Origin: an uncultured Paracoccaceae bacterium
Lineage (GTDB): Bacteria; Pseudomonadota; Alphaproteobacteria; Rhodobacterales; Rhodobacteraceae
Direction: 5' to 3'
NCBI GenBank assembly: GCA_951812305.1
Contig: CATOSB010000006.1
Location: forward strand, 1 to 64,000
Length of the DNA stretch: 64,000 bases
Shown here: positions 17,634-26,916 of the stretch, piece after piece
How the letters are laid out: the number at the start of each line of letters is the position of its first letter
How positions within the stretch are numbered: the stretch's first letter is position 1
Position numbers and translations under genes: made by a program
The notes under the pieces: model-generated
Database searches by the model: none
What the model was told of the DNA's origin: nothing
The model's input: the letters and a program-made list of their open reading frames with translations, nothing else

Positions 17634-18898
17634 ATGGTACGCAAAAGCTATTTGGGAGAGATGCTAGACGGGCTGCTGGACCCCCCACGCAGGCTGCTGG
17701 GCGGTCGGCGCAACGGGACACTTAGCGCGCTGTGCGACAAATTGTTGTCAGAGACGACCGAAGTTTCGACGTTTCAGACCGCAGCCGAAATTCTCGCGCA
17801 ATTTGCCGAGCTGGACGATGCAGAAAAGCGCACGTTCTTTCAGCACATCAACGACCAGTTGGAGCTGTGTCCCGAAGAGGTCATTAGACCGCCCAAAGCT
17901 ATCAGTCGTCCGGATCGCCAGAGGATTATTCCGCGCTGGTGCGTGCGACAGAACCCAGACGCCACGAGCTTTTGCGCCGCCTGAACCAGCCGCCCGGCGC
18001 GACGGTGGAGCTTGTCCGGATGCGCGAAGATCTGCTGCGGCTGCTGATCTCCAACCCCGCCCTTGCCCGCGCCGATGCAGGTTTCGCGCTGATGCTGCGC
18101 GCATGGTTCAATCGGGGGTTCCTCATCCTGCAACAGATCACATGGGACACGCCTGCCTCGATCCTGGAAAAGATCATCGCCTATGAGTCCGTTCACGAAA
18201 TCGATTCATGGGACGACCTGCGCGCTCGCCTGCAACCGGACGACCGCCGCTGTTTTGCGTTTTTCCACCCCGCCATGCCGGCAGAGCCGCTGATCTTTGT
18301 CGAGGTTGCGCTGTCCAAGGGATTGCCGACCTCCATTCAGGATGTACTTGCAAGCGAGCGCAGTTCGCTGGACGTAGACGCTGTGGACACCGCCGTATTC
18401 TATTCGATTTCCAATTGTCAGGCTGGTTTGGCCGGTATTTCTTTCGGCAACTCCCTGATCAAACAAGTGGTCCGCGATCTGAGCCTTGATCTGCCAAACC
18501 TTCGCCGTTACGTCACGCTGTCGCCCATTCCCGGTCTGCGCCGCTGGATCGACGCGCAAGGTTTGGAGGACCACGCAGGTGATGAACAATCCCTGTCCCG
18601 TCTTTGCGCGGCATACCTGACTTCGCGCAACGCGCGGCAGCTTCCCATTGACCCGGTCGCGCGGTTTCATCTGCAAAACGGTGCACAAATTCTGGCCGTT
18701 CTGCCCGGTGCTGACACGTCGGACACTGGACAGGCGAACTCTTTCGGGATGATGGTCAACTATTCCTATGAGGCCGGGAAAATCGCAGATAACCTGCGTC
18801 TGCTTGAACAGGGTGAAACCGTGGCGATGTCTGCAAACGTTCGCGGGCTGGCCCGCCGTGGGCACCAGCTGTGGGAAAAGGCCAAAAAGATTGCATGA
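17634..18898 (+). pseudogene. Malonyl-CoA decarboxylase, single frameshift
   Basis: Converts malonyl-CoA to acetyl-CoA and CO2. The first frame (MVRKSYLGEMLDGLLDPP… to LCPEEVIRP) leaves frame near 17890-17900; the next frame is already open there (AQSYQSSGSPEDYSALVRATEPRR in two parts) and continues to 18898. Hallmarks: MREDLLRLL, YESVHEIDSWDDL, FYSISNCQAGLAGISFGN and LSPIPGLRRW; the catalytic Ser/His region (VNYSYEAGKI) is present near the C-terminus. The combined length of about 420 aa is normal. One-base indel, so recently inactivated or a sequencing error. Confidence 0.82.
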
Positions 18899-19018
18899 TC
18901 AGGTCGGTACGTGATCGCCGACGTCGATGATCTGATCAAAGAACCGCGTGTTGGTTTGTCGCTTTGGTTTCGCCTCATCCTCTGCATCCAGATAAGAAAT
19001 CGACGGCTTTCCAAGATA
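18899..19018 (-). pseudogene. C-terminal fragment of an unidentified gene, cut by IS982
   Basis: The minus strand reads GKPSISYLDAEDEAKPKRQT and NTRFFDQIIDVGDHVPT before a stop at 18899, convergent with the malonyl-CoA decarboxylase gene. Codon pattern and composition look like real coding sequence. The rest is removed at the IS982 end. Family not recognised. Confidence 0.35.
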
Positions 19019-19975
19019 ACCTGAGTTCTGGATAAGCGCTATATCTGGTATTCGACCTGCCTGATTGTTTCCGGCACGGTTATGGGTCCCATTTTAACTT
19101 TGGTTTTCCCGAGCCTATAGGCTGCGACACACGAGATGAGGTGTACGAATGCGTTGGCAGGCGATCTGTGTCGAGTGTGTTCCAGTCCCATGCTGGTTTT
19201 CAACTTATCGAACAGAGTTTCGATGATGAACCGCCTTCGCAACAGGATTTTGTTCAGGATTGGCAGGAGATAGTTTTTCATGTTGCGGCGAATGCCGGTG
19301 ACGAGGTGGAGCCCACGCTGCCAGAGCCGTTGGAAGAGGGATTTGGAGATATAGCCCTTATCAGCAAATATTTTGCCTTCGGGGCCCGCGATCATGGCTT
19401 CAAACGGCTTTCGATCATCGACATTACCTGCCGTGATTTTGACGGCCATGATCTCCCCCTTGTTGTTGATGATTAGATGCAGTTTGAAGCCAAAGAACCA
19501 GCCCATTGTGCTGCGACCGCGCTTTGCCAGCCCCTTGAAGACCTTGTTTCGATTAATGCGGGCATTGTGGCAGACCGCGAGCTTAGTGCTGTCGGCAAAA
19601 TAGACGCCGGTTTTTTCACCGCTGAAGCAGTGCAGCAGTATGCAAAACGGCACCATTAATCTTGGCATGAGGCTGACAAACCGACCATAGCTCGGGAGGT
19701 TGCCAAAGCAGTCACGGTATTTCTGCTCAACGCCATAAATCCAATAATGTTTGAAGTCCTTGAACGGCGACAAGTGAAACAAGACCATGATGAACAGGCT
19801 CTCCCCCAGGGTCAGCTTGCCGGAGCGAAGCCTCTGACGACCCGAGGGGATCAACCGGTGGCGCTCCCAGTCCTCGTAGGTTTTTGCAAAATCATCGAGA
19901 CAGACAAAAAGTGCGGTGTTAGTGATCGACATGAGTGGCGGTCCATATTGTGTCGCTTTTGAACCTTGAATCATG
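19019..19975 (-). mobile_element. IS982-family element (5' end uncertain)
   Basis: The 3' terminus ACCTGAGTTCTGGATAAG at 19019 is also the terminus of the fragment at 37071-37265, so that end is real. The matching inverted repeat was not found upstream of the transposase start near 19975-20060, so the 5' end may be truncated. No duplication could be assigned. Confidence 0.75.
19039..19932 (-). CDS. IS982-family transposase
   Basis: 297 aa from ATG at 19932 ([20 protein letters not shown]). Core motifs of IS982/DDE_Tnp_1: [15 protein letters not shown] (first Asp), [35 protein letters not shown] (second Asp) and [26 protein letters not shown] in two parts (Glu in [11 protein letters not shown]). 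Frame intact. The last 57 residues also occur as a fragment at 37.1 kb with one difference (MLGK for RLGK). Confidence 0.88.
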   Translation of the reverse strand: MSITNTALFVCLDDFAKTYEDWERHRLIPSGRQRLRSGKLTLGESLFIMVLFHLSPFKDFKHYWIYGVEQKYRDCFGNLPSYGRFVSLMPRLMVPFCILLHCFSGEKTGVYFADSTKLAVCHNARINRNKVFKGLAKRGRSTMGWFFGFKLHLIINNKGEIMAVKITAGNVDDRKPFEAMIAGPEGKIFADKGYISKSLFQRLWQRGLHLVTGIRRNMKNYLLPILNKILLRRRFIIETLFDKLKTSMGLEHTRHRSPANAFVHLISCVAAYRLGKTKVKMGPITVPETIRQVEYQI

Positions 19976-20060
19976 GGGCAACGTACCTGGAAACCCCTCT
20001 CACCCCATACTAATCACGGGGGCATTCAGGCTGGTCAACACGGGGCAAAAGGTGCGCGCC

Positions 20061-20501
20061 ATGGAGAACAACTTCCCAATCAACGAAGATCTCGCTTATG
20101 AGAAGATCCGGGACCTCATGTTCGACATGATGGAAGAGGACCCCAACCGTTTCTACGCCCTCACGGATAAGCTCAATGAACTGGCTGCGCTCCCTAAAAG
20201 AACCATGACACTTGTGCTCGATCTGATGGCTGCCACTCCCTTTCAGGTGATCATCCCGAAACACGTACGGAAAAATGACCCTGATACATTCAAAGCAGAT
20301 CACGAAACCGTTTCAAATGTTCTATTTCTTGGAGAGTTTGGCGGAATTGCCGTTGAACTGGAGCCAAATGAGGCTTTGAGAGAACCGAGGATCATTTCCA
20401 TAACAATGGTGGAAATCCCTCATCGCAACCCTCTGCGAAAAAGGGTCAACGAGTATCGTAAAAAACGAATCAAAAAACTACGAAAAAATTCTGTCGAGTA
20501 G
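20061..20501 (+). CDS. Hypothetical protein
   Basis: 146 aa, mostly acidic in the N-terminal half (NEDLAYEKIRDLMFDMMEED) with a strongly basic C-terminus (RKRVNEYRKKRIKKLRKNS). No signal peptide or membrane segment. ATG at 20061 lies within a plausible context (GGTGCGCGCC upstream, no clear Shine-Dalgarno). No family recognised. It converges on the truncated cupin gene and likely marks the far side of a recombination junction near 20501. Confidence 0.5.
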   Translation: MENNFPINEDLAYEKIRDLMFDMMEEDPNRFYALTDKLNELAALPKRTMTLVLDLMAATPFQVIIPKHVRKNDPDTFKADHETVSNVLFLGEFGGIAVELEPNEALREPRIISITMVEIPHRNPLRKRVNEYRKKRIKKLRKNSVE

Positions 20502-21067
20502 TGCACTGGTGACGCCAACGTCTTATCCAGAATCGGGGTAAGATAGGCTTCGGGCAGAATAGACGCGCGAATAAACTCGGTTTCCTCGGTTTCGGACGCA
20601 ACCGCGCGCACCGGCGCATTCTTATCTTCGAACCACGCATCGCCGGGCTGCATCAGTTCCGTGCCATGGTCGGATTGCACGCTAAGTGATCCCTGCAGCA
20701 GGTATCGAATACCCGCACCGGCATGGACATGGCGATAGGCAATCGCACCGCGGGGAAAGGAGACCTGATCCAACCTGAATACCGCCTGGCCGGTTGGGAT
20801 TTGCACGTGCTGGACGAGAATTGGGGTTTGGCTGGTCGGGGCCGCTTGAAGGGAAAAGCAAAGGCATTTGGCCGAATTGGGTCCGGTTGCTTCGAGGTCT
20901 GCGTCAGACATGGCAAAGACACCTTGGCCGGTTTCGATATGCGCACCCGCGACTAAAACCGTTCCCTGCTTGACCCAGATCGCATGATAGCCGGTAGTAA
21001 ACATGTGACGCACGGTGGTTCTGGGCTCGAATGTCCGAACTGAAATCTGCATTTGCTGTGTTGTCAC
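20502..21067 (-). pseudogene. Cupin-domain protein, C-terminus replaced
   Basis: Last gene of the leftward catabolic operon. GTG at 21067 is preceded by GGGAGG. A bicupin-like small protein: the second half shows FRLDQVSFPRGAIAYRHVHAGAGIRYLL (cupin motif 1 with HVH) and LMQPGDAWFEDKN (motif 2). After ILPEAYLTPILDKTLASP the frame runs into the complement of an unrelated gene, and it is only open by chance to 20420. Probably truncated at the junction near 20501. Substrate unknown; may be a metal-dependent dioxygenase/isomerase or binding protein. Confidence 0.6.
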
Positions 21068-21108
21068 TTAGGCCTCCCTTACCACGGCCAGGATCAATGC
21101 GAGTTCCC

Positions 21109-21894
21109 TCAAGCGGTTCGCCAGCGATCCCGAAGAGCAGGCCAATATTGTGCGCCCGATCTGCGCATCGTGTCTGCAGCGGCGGCATCTATCCTGCCAA
21201 GGACCTCATTTTTGAAGCTGTCGCGCGCTTGCATGCGTTTCAACCAATCATGCACGCGGGTTCCGCCCATCAGCCCGTCAAAACCCAGCCGTTCCAGCCG
21301 GTCGAAATAGGAAACTACTGCGATATCCGCTATCCCGAAATCCGCGCCACTGATCCATGGCGTGTTTTGCAGTTCAGCGTCCATCTCGGCAAAGCAGCGC
21401 CGCAACGTCTTCAGTGCTTGCGATACATGCACCGAGTCCAACCCGTTGTCTAACAAATCTCTGCGTTTTAACGCCTTGATTGGGTCAGGCATCTTTGCGA
21501 TCGACGCCTCGATTTCCTCGGCTGTCTTATTCGCCAGCGTCCGGTCGCGGTTCGCGGTCGAGAATGTCAGCGAATTGATTGCATCATGGATTGCAAGAGT
21601 TTTCAGTAGCCAATGCCGCGCTGTGGCCTCTGCCGCGCGGCCCCGGGGCATCAATTTGCCATCGTTATATTCCCGGTCGAGGTATTCCAGGATCAGGCTG
21701 GATTCCACCAGCACCAGTTCCCCATCAACCAGCGTCGGAACATCGCCATTGGGGTTCAGTGCGAGATAATCGGGGTGAAACTGATCGCCCTTTTGCAGGT
21801 CCAGCACTTGTTCATCATAGTTCAACCCGATCTCGGCCAGCCCAATGCGGACCTTGATCGAACAAACGCTGGTTATTCCGTGATAAAGTTTCAC
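21109..21894 (-). CDS. Glutathione S-transferase family protein
   Basis: 261 aa. N-terminal thioredoxin-like domain: MKLYHGITSVCSIKVRIGLA, NPNGDVPTLVDGELVLVES (cis-Pro VPTL; ES that binds the glutathione gamma-glutamate), then an all-helical C-terminal domain with MDAELQNTPWISGADFGIADIAV, the N-capping box. It sits 42 bp upstream of the cupin gene and 33 bp after the amidohydrolase gene. GSTs in catabolic operons often act in isomerisation, dehalogenation or ether cleavage; the operon context suggests a catabolic rather than a detoxification role (inference). Confidence 0.82.
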   Translation of the reverse strand: MKLYHGITSVCSIKVRIGLAEIGLNYDEQVLDLQKGDQFHPDYLALNPNGDVPTLVDGELVLVESSLILEYLDREYNDGKLMPRGRAAEATARHWLLKTLAIHDAINSLTFSTANRDRTLANKTAEEIEASIAKMPDPIKALKRRDLLDNGLDSVHVSQALKTLRRCFAEMDAELQNTPWISGADFGIADIAVVSYFDRLERLGFDGLMGGTRVHDWLKRMQARDSFKNEVLGRIDAAAADTMRRSGAQYWPALRDRWRTA

Positions 21895-21926
21895 ATTGCC
21901 CCCAATCTGGCCTAATCATTTGGGCG

Positions 21927-22892
21927 TTAAAGCCCAAGCAAAGCCTTGGCGTTTTCGCTGCAGACCTTTTGGCGCGTTGTGTTCGAAATGTCAGCAGCTT
22001 CGATCCAGTCCACGGCAAGTTTCGTCTGCTCAAACGGGTGATCGACCGAAAACAGCACACGATCTTCGCCGAGCGCCGCCAGCGCACATTTCAAAGGCTC
22101 GTCTGAGCAGACCCCAGAGGTCGTGACCCAGAGGTTGCGTTTCAAGTATTCTGACGGCTGCAATTTCAGCGTCTTGCCCTGCGCGTTGCAAATCTTCCAA
22201 CGCCCGTCCAACCGCCACAACTGGAACGGTAAGGTTTCGCCCATATGGCCAAGGACCAACTTGGCCTTAGGGTATCGGTCGAACACACCGCCAAAGATCA
22301 GCCGCAGCGCGTGATTGGCGGTCTCGACCGTCCAACTCCATACCGGGCCGTATAGCTCGCTGTGTCCATCGAACATCGGTGGCATCGCGGCTGGGTTGGC
22401 GGGATGGATATAGATCGGCGCGCCCAGCGCTTCTGCGCGTTCCCAGAAGGGGGAAAACTGGTCCTCGTCCAGATAGGCGCCGTTTGTTGCGCCATTGATC
22501 ATTGCGCCTTGATAACCAAGGTCCGTCATACAGCGTTCCAACTCGTCGCTCGCAGCCGTCGGGTCTTGCATCGGCAGATGCGCCAACCCGCCGAACCGGG
22601 GCTGATCGCGCATCTTGTCGGCGAGATAGTCGTTGCACAGTTTTGCGCGCCGGATCGCGACATCGGCGTTAGGTTCGACCTGCACACCCGGACCCGCGAG
22701 CGACAACACCGCAATATCAATGCCCGCCGCGTCCATGACGCCCAGTCGCCCGTCGCCGAAATCCGTCAACGGCGCGTGCGCTTTGTCGAACAGATCGGGC
22801 GATATGTTGATCCGCGTCGTCGCCCAATAGTCGGCCATTTCGGGGTGCATGAAATGCTCTTCAAGCGCAATTTTTGGCGTAAGGTCGGGCAT
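21927..22892 (-). CDS. Amidohydrolase-2 / ACMSD-like decarboxylase family protein
   Basis: 321 aa. The N-terminal KIALEEHFMHPEM carries the E-x-H metal motif of the ACMSD/gamma-resorcylate decarboxylase group, followed by DAAGIDIAVLSLAGPG, a TIM-barrel with KLVLGHMGETLPF (His) and the final LFSVDHPFEQT (Asp). Members are Zn-dependent nonoxidative decarboxylases or hydrolases of ring carboxylic acids. ATG at 22892 overlaps the end of the M24 gene; a longer frame exists but would lie inside that gene. Confidence 0.78.
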   Translation of the reverse strand: MPDLTPKIALEEHFMHPEMADYWATTRINISPDLFDKAHAPLTDFGDGRLGVMDAAGIDIAVLSLAGPGVQVEPNADVAIRRAKLCNDYLADKMRDQPRFGGLAHLPMQDPTAASDELERCMTDLGYQGAMINGATNGAYLDEDQFSPFWERAEALGAPIYIHPANPAAMPPMFDGHSELYGPVWSWTVETANHALRLIFGGVFDRYPKAKLVLGHMGETLPFQLWRLDGRWKICNAQGKTLKLQPSEYLKRNLWVTTSGVCSDEPLKCALAALGEDRVLFSVDHPFEQTKLAVDWIEAADISNTTRQKVCSENAKALLGL

Positions 22893-22894
22893 GG

Positions 22895-24076
22895 TCAGTT
22901 GATCTCGAATATCTGTTTCGGGGTCGCGTGCAGACAATCGCTGACACCGTCCTCGGTCACCAGATAATTGTCGCAGATCACCGCGAAGACGGTGCCATCG
23001 TCATAGCCGGGATGAACGGTGAAGTTCATGTTGGCGGCCAATTCCATCGTCTCGTCCGCGCGGATCAGAGGGCGTTCGACCAGATCATAGCCCTGCCCAT
23101 GCGCATAAAGGCGACACTCTGCCGGCAGGCCCCGGCTGGTCATCCAGGCGTCATGGGCGTTTGCGATATCCGCAGCCTTGGCGCCGGGTTTCATCAGTGA
23201 CAACGTATGGTCCTGCGCCTCTTTCACAGTGGCAAACTGGTCTTTCAGCTCATTGGTGGCTTTGCCCAACACCATCGTGCGCGCGACTTCGGCGTACATG
23301 CTGCCGGGGCCGTTCACCTCGATCAGCAATGAGAAATGTTCGCCGTCTTCAATCACGCCGCCTTGCCGCTGGCGAGGTTTGAACCGGGCGGCCATGCCCA
23401 TTGGTGCGGACGATCCCAGAAACAGGCCGTTGTCCGAGCCCAGCCGATGCGCCTCTGCCTGCGCAAAGTTGATCACGTCGATGTCGCGCAGGCCTGGCTT
23501 GATGAAACCGCACACAGCCTCGAATACCTTGTCTTGCATCACGCAACAAGCACGCACTTGATCCAGCTCTTCGGGGCTTTTGATCGCCTTGATCCAGTCG
23601 ATCGGGTCGGTGGCGTCGGTGATTTTCACACCCTCAATCGCCTCGATCCCGCGCACAAGGCTGACGGGCAGGCTGTCGGGCGTCAAAAGACCCACGCGCG
23701 TGACGCCATTGGCCTGCAGGTCGCCAACGACAAGGTCGGCATCATAACGCGGTGAATAGCCAACCGAAAAGAACGATGGCGTCGAAAGGATGTGGTCAAC
23801 GCCCCGGTTGACCAGGTCGTCGTCACCCACATCAATCCTTGTGTCGAAGGCCCCCATTTCGACCACGGTCATCGGGCGATCTGCGTAAAAGATGACCGTG
23901 CGGGGATAGCCATTCACCGCCCAGATATCGGTGAACCAGCGCACGTAGCCGCCCAGCCAGTCGTCACGGCCCTGCATGACCATCGCCTGTACATTCATGT
24001 CCCGCATCGCGGCGCGAACGGCGGTCCAGCGGCGTTCCAGTTCTGCGGTGCTGGTATGGGTTATGAATTCGCTCAT
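22895..24076 (-). CDS. M24 (pita-bread) family peptidase-like protein
   Basis: 393 aa, creatinase-type N-terminal domain (about 1-165) followed by a pita-bread domain. The usual metal positions appear altered: FSLLIEVNGPGSMYAEVARTM in place of the two Asp, and NFTVHPGYDDG where the canonical final motif has Glu-Pro-Gly. The catalytic His region HGQGYDLVERPLI is present. This pattern resembles metal-independent or atypical M24 members such as creatinases, so C-N hydrolysis of a small molecule is more likely than proline-peptide cleavage (inference). The start overlaps the preceding gene by 4 bp. Confidence 0.72.
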   Translation of the reverse strand: MSEFITHTSTAELERRWTAVRAAMRDMNVQAMVMQGRDDWLGGYVRWFTDIWAVNGYPRTVIFYADRPMTVVEMGAFDTRIDVGDDDLVNRGVDHILSTPSFFSVGYSPRYDADLVVGDLQANGVTRVGLLTPDSLPVSLVRGIEAIEGVKITDATDPIDWIKAIKSPEELDQVRACCVMQDKVFEAVCGFIKPGLRDIDVINFAQAEAHRLGSDNGLFLGSSAPMGMAARFKPRQRQGGVIEDGEHFSLLIEVNGPGSMYAEVARTMVLGKATNELKDQFATVKEAQDHTLSLMKPGAKAADIANAHDAWMTSRGLPAECRLYAHGQGYDLVERPLIRADETMELAANMNFTVHPGYDDGTVFAVICDNYLVTEDGVSDCLHATPKQIFEIN

Positions 24077-25029
24077 GTCGTGTCCTCTCGATCAATGCGG
24101 TCAGGCAGACCCGCCGCGCCGCCCTTGGCCCATGCGGTAAGGTTGCGGATCACAACCGGTAGCACCTGTTCTTTGTAATTATCGCTAACCCCGCCCAGAT
24201 GCGGGATGATTGTCATGCCGGGTGTATCCCAGTTCGGGCTGTCGGGCGGTAAGGGTTCTTGTTCGTACACATCCAACGCCGCCGCGCGGATGGTGCCCTT
24301 AGCCAAATGCCGCCGCACTGCCGCCTCATCGACACAGCCACCGCGCGAGATATTGATCAGGATCGCGTCAGAGCGCATTGCGCCAATGACGGCATCGTCA
24401 ACGATGTGGTGGGTCTGCGGCGTATAAGGCGTCAAGACGACCACGAAATCCGCATCGCTTACCGCTTTCACAAGATCGGTGCGTTTGAAGATTTGAGCAA
24501 AGCCATCGACCTCTGCCCGCCCATCTGAAACGCCGGTAACCGTCATCTCCAGCGCGTTAAGTCTTGCGGCCAAAGCCTCTGCAATCAACCCGACGCCAAC
24601 GATACAAGCCGTACGGCCCTGCAACAACGGCTGCGGCCAGCGCTGCCAATGTTTGGCACGTTGGTTATCCAGAATGCGGGGATAGTCGCGCAGGGTGCTG
24701 AGCATCAGCAGGATCGCCAGTTCGGACATCTGCGGCCCGTGGAACCCGCTGCTGTTGGACAAGACGACGTCCTTGCCCACGGACGGCGAGGTCAGCAGGT
24801 TATCGACCCCGGTCGTCAGCGCGTGGATCCATTTCAAATTGGGCGTCGCTTGGATCAGCGGTTCGCTCAGCGCCGGTGCCAGCCCGATCAGAATCTCTGC
24901 ATCAAGCGCGGCCCCCATGGCGTCTTCCGCCGTTGTCGCCGCCGAATAAGTATACCCCGGACAGGCCGCCGCCAATTGATCCGCGATCCATTCAGCGTCG
25001 GCATTCATGACAAGCACACGGTCTTTCAT
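24073..25029 (-). CDS. D-2-hydroxyacid dehydrogenase (NAD-binding)
   Basis: 318 aa. Sequence signatures of the family: GRTACIVGVGLIAEALAARL (Rossmann glycine motif), ILINISRGGCVDEAAV (catalytic Arg region precedes), AALDVYEQEPLPPDSPNWD (Glu) and MTIIPHLGGVSDNYKEQ (catalytic His). ATG at 25029 lies 9 bp after the dctM stop and is chosen over a long upstream frame that overlaps dctM. It likely interconverts a 2-keto and a 2-hydroxy acid taken up by the linked TRAP system. Confidence 0.8.
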   Translation of the reverse strand: MKDRVLVMNADAEWIADQLAAACPGYTYSAATTAEDAMGAALDAEILIGLAPALSEPLIQATPNLKWIHALTTGVDNLLTSPSVGKDVVLSNSSGFHGPQMSELAILLMLSTLRDYPRILDNQRAKHWQRWPQPLLQGRTACIVGVGLIAEALAARLNALEMTVTGVSDGRAEVDGFAQIFKRTDLVKAVSDADFVVVLTPYTPQTHHIVDDAVIGAMRSDAILINISRGGCVDEAAVRRHLAKGTIRAAALDVYEQEPLPPDSPNWDTPGMTIIPHLGGVSDNYKEQVLPVVIRNLTAWAKGGAAGLPDRIDREDTT

Positions 25030-25037
25030 GGCATCCC

Positions 25038-26339
25038 CTAATATAGCAGATCCGGCAACCACAACGCGATTTGTGGAAAGCCAAAGAGCAGAACAATAAG
25101 AACCAGCGGCGCGGCCAGAAACGGCACGATGCCGCGGTATAGCTGGCCCAGATTTACATCGGGTGCCTGCGCCTGAATGATGAAGATATTCATGCCCACA
25201 GGCGGCGTGATCAAGCCAAGCTCTACAACGATCACCACGATGATCCCAAACCAAAGCGAGTCATAGCCAAATTCGGTAATGACCGGCAGAAAAACCGGCA
25301 CCGTGATCAACACCATGCCGATGCCTTCGAGGAAACATCCCAGGATCACGTAAAGGCAGATGATGATGGTCATCACAGTCAGCGGCGCAAGGTCCATCGC
25401 CTCCGTCATGCCGATCAGCAGGTTTGGCAAACGCGTTTGAACAACGAAATTGGCAAACATCGTGGCGCCGATGACGATCATGAACAGCGTGGCCGTTGTG
25501 ATCGCGGTTGAACGCAACGCGTCCAATAAGCCTCTGATGCTGAGGCGGCGTTCCAGAAATCCAAGAACCATCGCCCCGAAACAACCAATCCCGGCGGCCT
25601 CATTAGGGCTGAAGATTCCGGTGTATATCCCGCCGATGGTAACGACGAAAAGCAGCACAAACTGCCATGGCTTTAACGCGGCGATGACCCTTTCACGGAA
25701 GGGGGCTGACGTTTCACTGGGCACCATTCCGGTCTTGGCATTGGCGATAGTTAGCGCCACCGCAATATATAGCGTCAACAGCACGATGCCCGGAAGCAGC
25801 GACGCGGCGAACAGACGTGGAACTGAAATCTCTGCAATCGCCCCGTATATGATCAGGATGATTGACGGCGGGATAAGGATGCCCAGCGTCCCGCCCGCAG
25901 CAACCGACGCGGCCGAGAACCCATCGTCATAACGCGCCTTGCGCATCTCTGGCAGTGATATTCGCGTCATCGTCGCAGCCGTGGCAACCGACGAGCCCGA
26001 GATCGCCCCAAACGCGCCCGATGCTGCAATGGTGGCCACCGACAGCGCACCGCGCAAGCCGGACAGCACAACTCGAGCAGACGCGAAAAGCGTCGCGGAC
26101 AATTGCGACCGCGTGGCGATTTCCCCCATCAGAATGAACATCGGGATCACAGACAACCCGTATCTCGACGACATATCAAACGCCGTCGACCCGGCGATAA
26201 ACTGTGCGACAGTGACATTTGACAGGATGATATTGCCGCCAATCCCGATCAACGCCAGTGCCAGCCACACCGGCACCCGCATGAATAAAAGCGCGAATAA
26301 GACGCCAACAGAGGAAAGACCTATTACCGCCGGGGTCAT
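25038..26339 (-). CDS. dctM: TRAP transporter large permease DctM
   Basis: 433-aa membrane protein, about 12 hydrophobic segments. Conserved TRAP-M features: FILMGEIATRSQLSATLF, AASGAFGAISGSSVATAATMTRI, GGTLGILIPPSIILIIYGA and LGCFLEGIGMVLITVPVF. Start ATG at 26339 overlaps the dctQ stop (ATGA). Forms the sodium-coupled symporter with DctQ, loaded by the periplasmic DctP. Confidence 0.92.
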   Translation of the reverse strand: MTPAVIGLSSVGVLFALLFMRVPVWLALALIGIGGNIILSNVTVAQFIAGSTAFDMSSRYGLSVIPMFILMGEIATRSQLSATLFASARVVLSGLRGALSVATIAASGAFGAISGSSVATAATMTRISLPEMRKARYDDGFSAASVAAGGTLGILIPPSIILIIYGAIAEISVPRLFAASLLPGIVLLTLYIAVALTIANAKTGMVPSETSAPFRERVIAALKPWQFVLLFVVTIGGIYTGIFSPNEAAGIGCFGAMVLGFLERRLSIRGLLDALRSTAITTATLFMIVIGATMFANFVVQTRLPNLLIGMTEAMDLAPLTVMTIIICLYVILGCFLEGIGMVLITVPVFLPVITEFGYDSLWFGIIVVIVVELGLITPPVGMNIFIIQAQAPDVNLGQLYRGIVPFLAAPLVLIVLLFGFPQIALWLPDLLY

Positions 26340-26848
26340 GACGACTCGACTGGCATTGGCGGCTCGGATCTGTCGGGGCGCTTGGGGTTCACCACACTTA
26401 AGATTGAGGCAAGCAAGCCTCCACACATGCCCGTTAGCGCGATGACCCAAACAATCCAGACCTGCATGTTCAGTTCCAGCCGGATTTCGCCATATTGATA
26501 GGATTGCGTTGCGGGTGTCACCATCGCAACGAAAATGAACAACAGGACTGCCGCGGACAATAGACCGGCAATGCGGCACAACACGCGCACAAGGTGCTGC
26601 GGTGCCACCTGATCCACCAGGTCGATGACGATCTCATGAAACCCCGAAATCGCCGCGCCCATGCTATAGAAAACTGCGACCACAAGACAAATTTCAACCA
26701 CGTCAAACGTGCCCATAACTGGTGAATTGAACGTGTATCGCATGAACACATCAATCACGATTGCCATCATCATCACAAACAACGCCGCCATGGCGACGCC
26801 GAGGTAAACCCGGATAACTAGGCGGGCGATGGCATTTAGCTTGGACAT
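26336..26848 (-). CDS. dctQ: TRAP transporter small permease DctQ
   Basis: 170 aa with four predicted transmembrane helices (VYLGVAMAALFVMMMAIVID; VVEICLVVAVFYSMGAAIS; LCRIAGLLSAAVLLFIFVAM; MQVWIVWVIALTGMCGGLL). Typical DctQ start RLVIRVYLG. Between dctP and dctM, the standard TRAP gene order. Confidence 0.9.
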   Translation of the reverse strand: MSKLNAIARLVIRVYLGVAMAALFVMMMAIVIDVFMRYTFNSPVMGTFDVVEICLVVAVFYSMGAAISGFHEIVIDLVDQVAPQHLVRVLCRIAGLLSAAVLLFIFVAMVTPATQSYQYGEIRLELNMQVWIVWVIALTGMCGGLLASILSVVNPKRPDRSEPPMPVESS

Positions 26849-26916
26849 TCAGGTTTCCGGCTGAAAGCTTGGTCGAACCGGCAGGGCCCTAAGAACGGGC
26901 CCGCCGCATTGATTTG

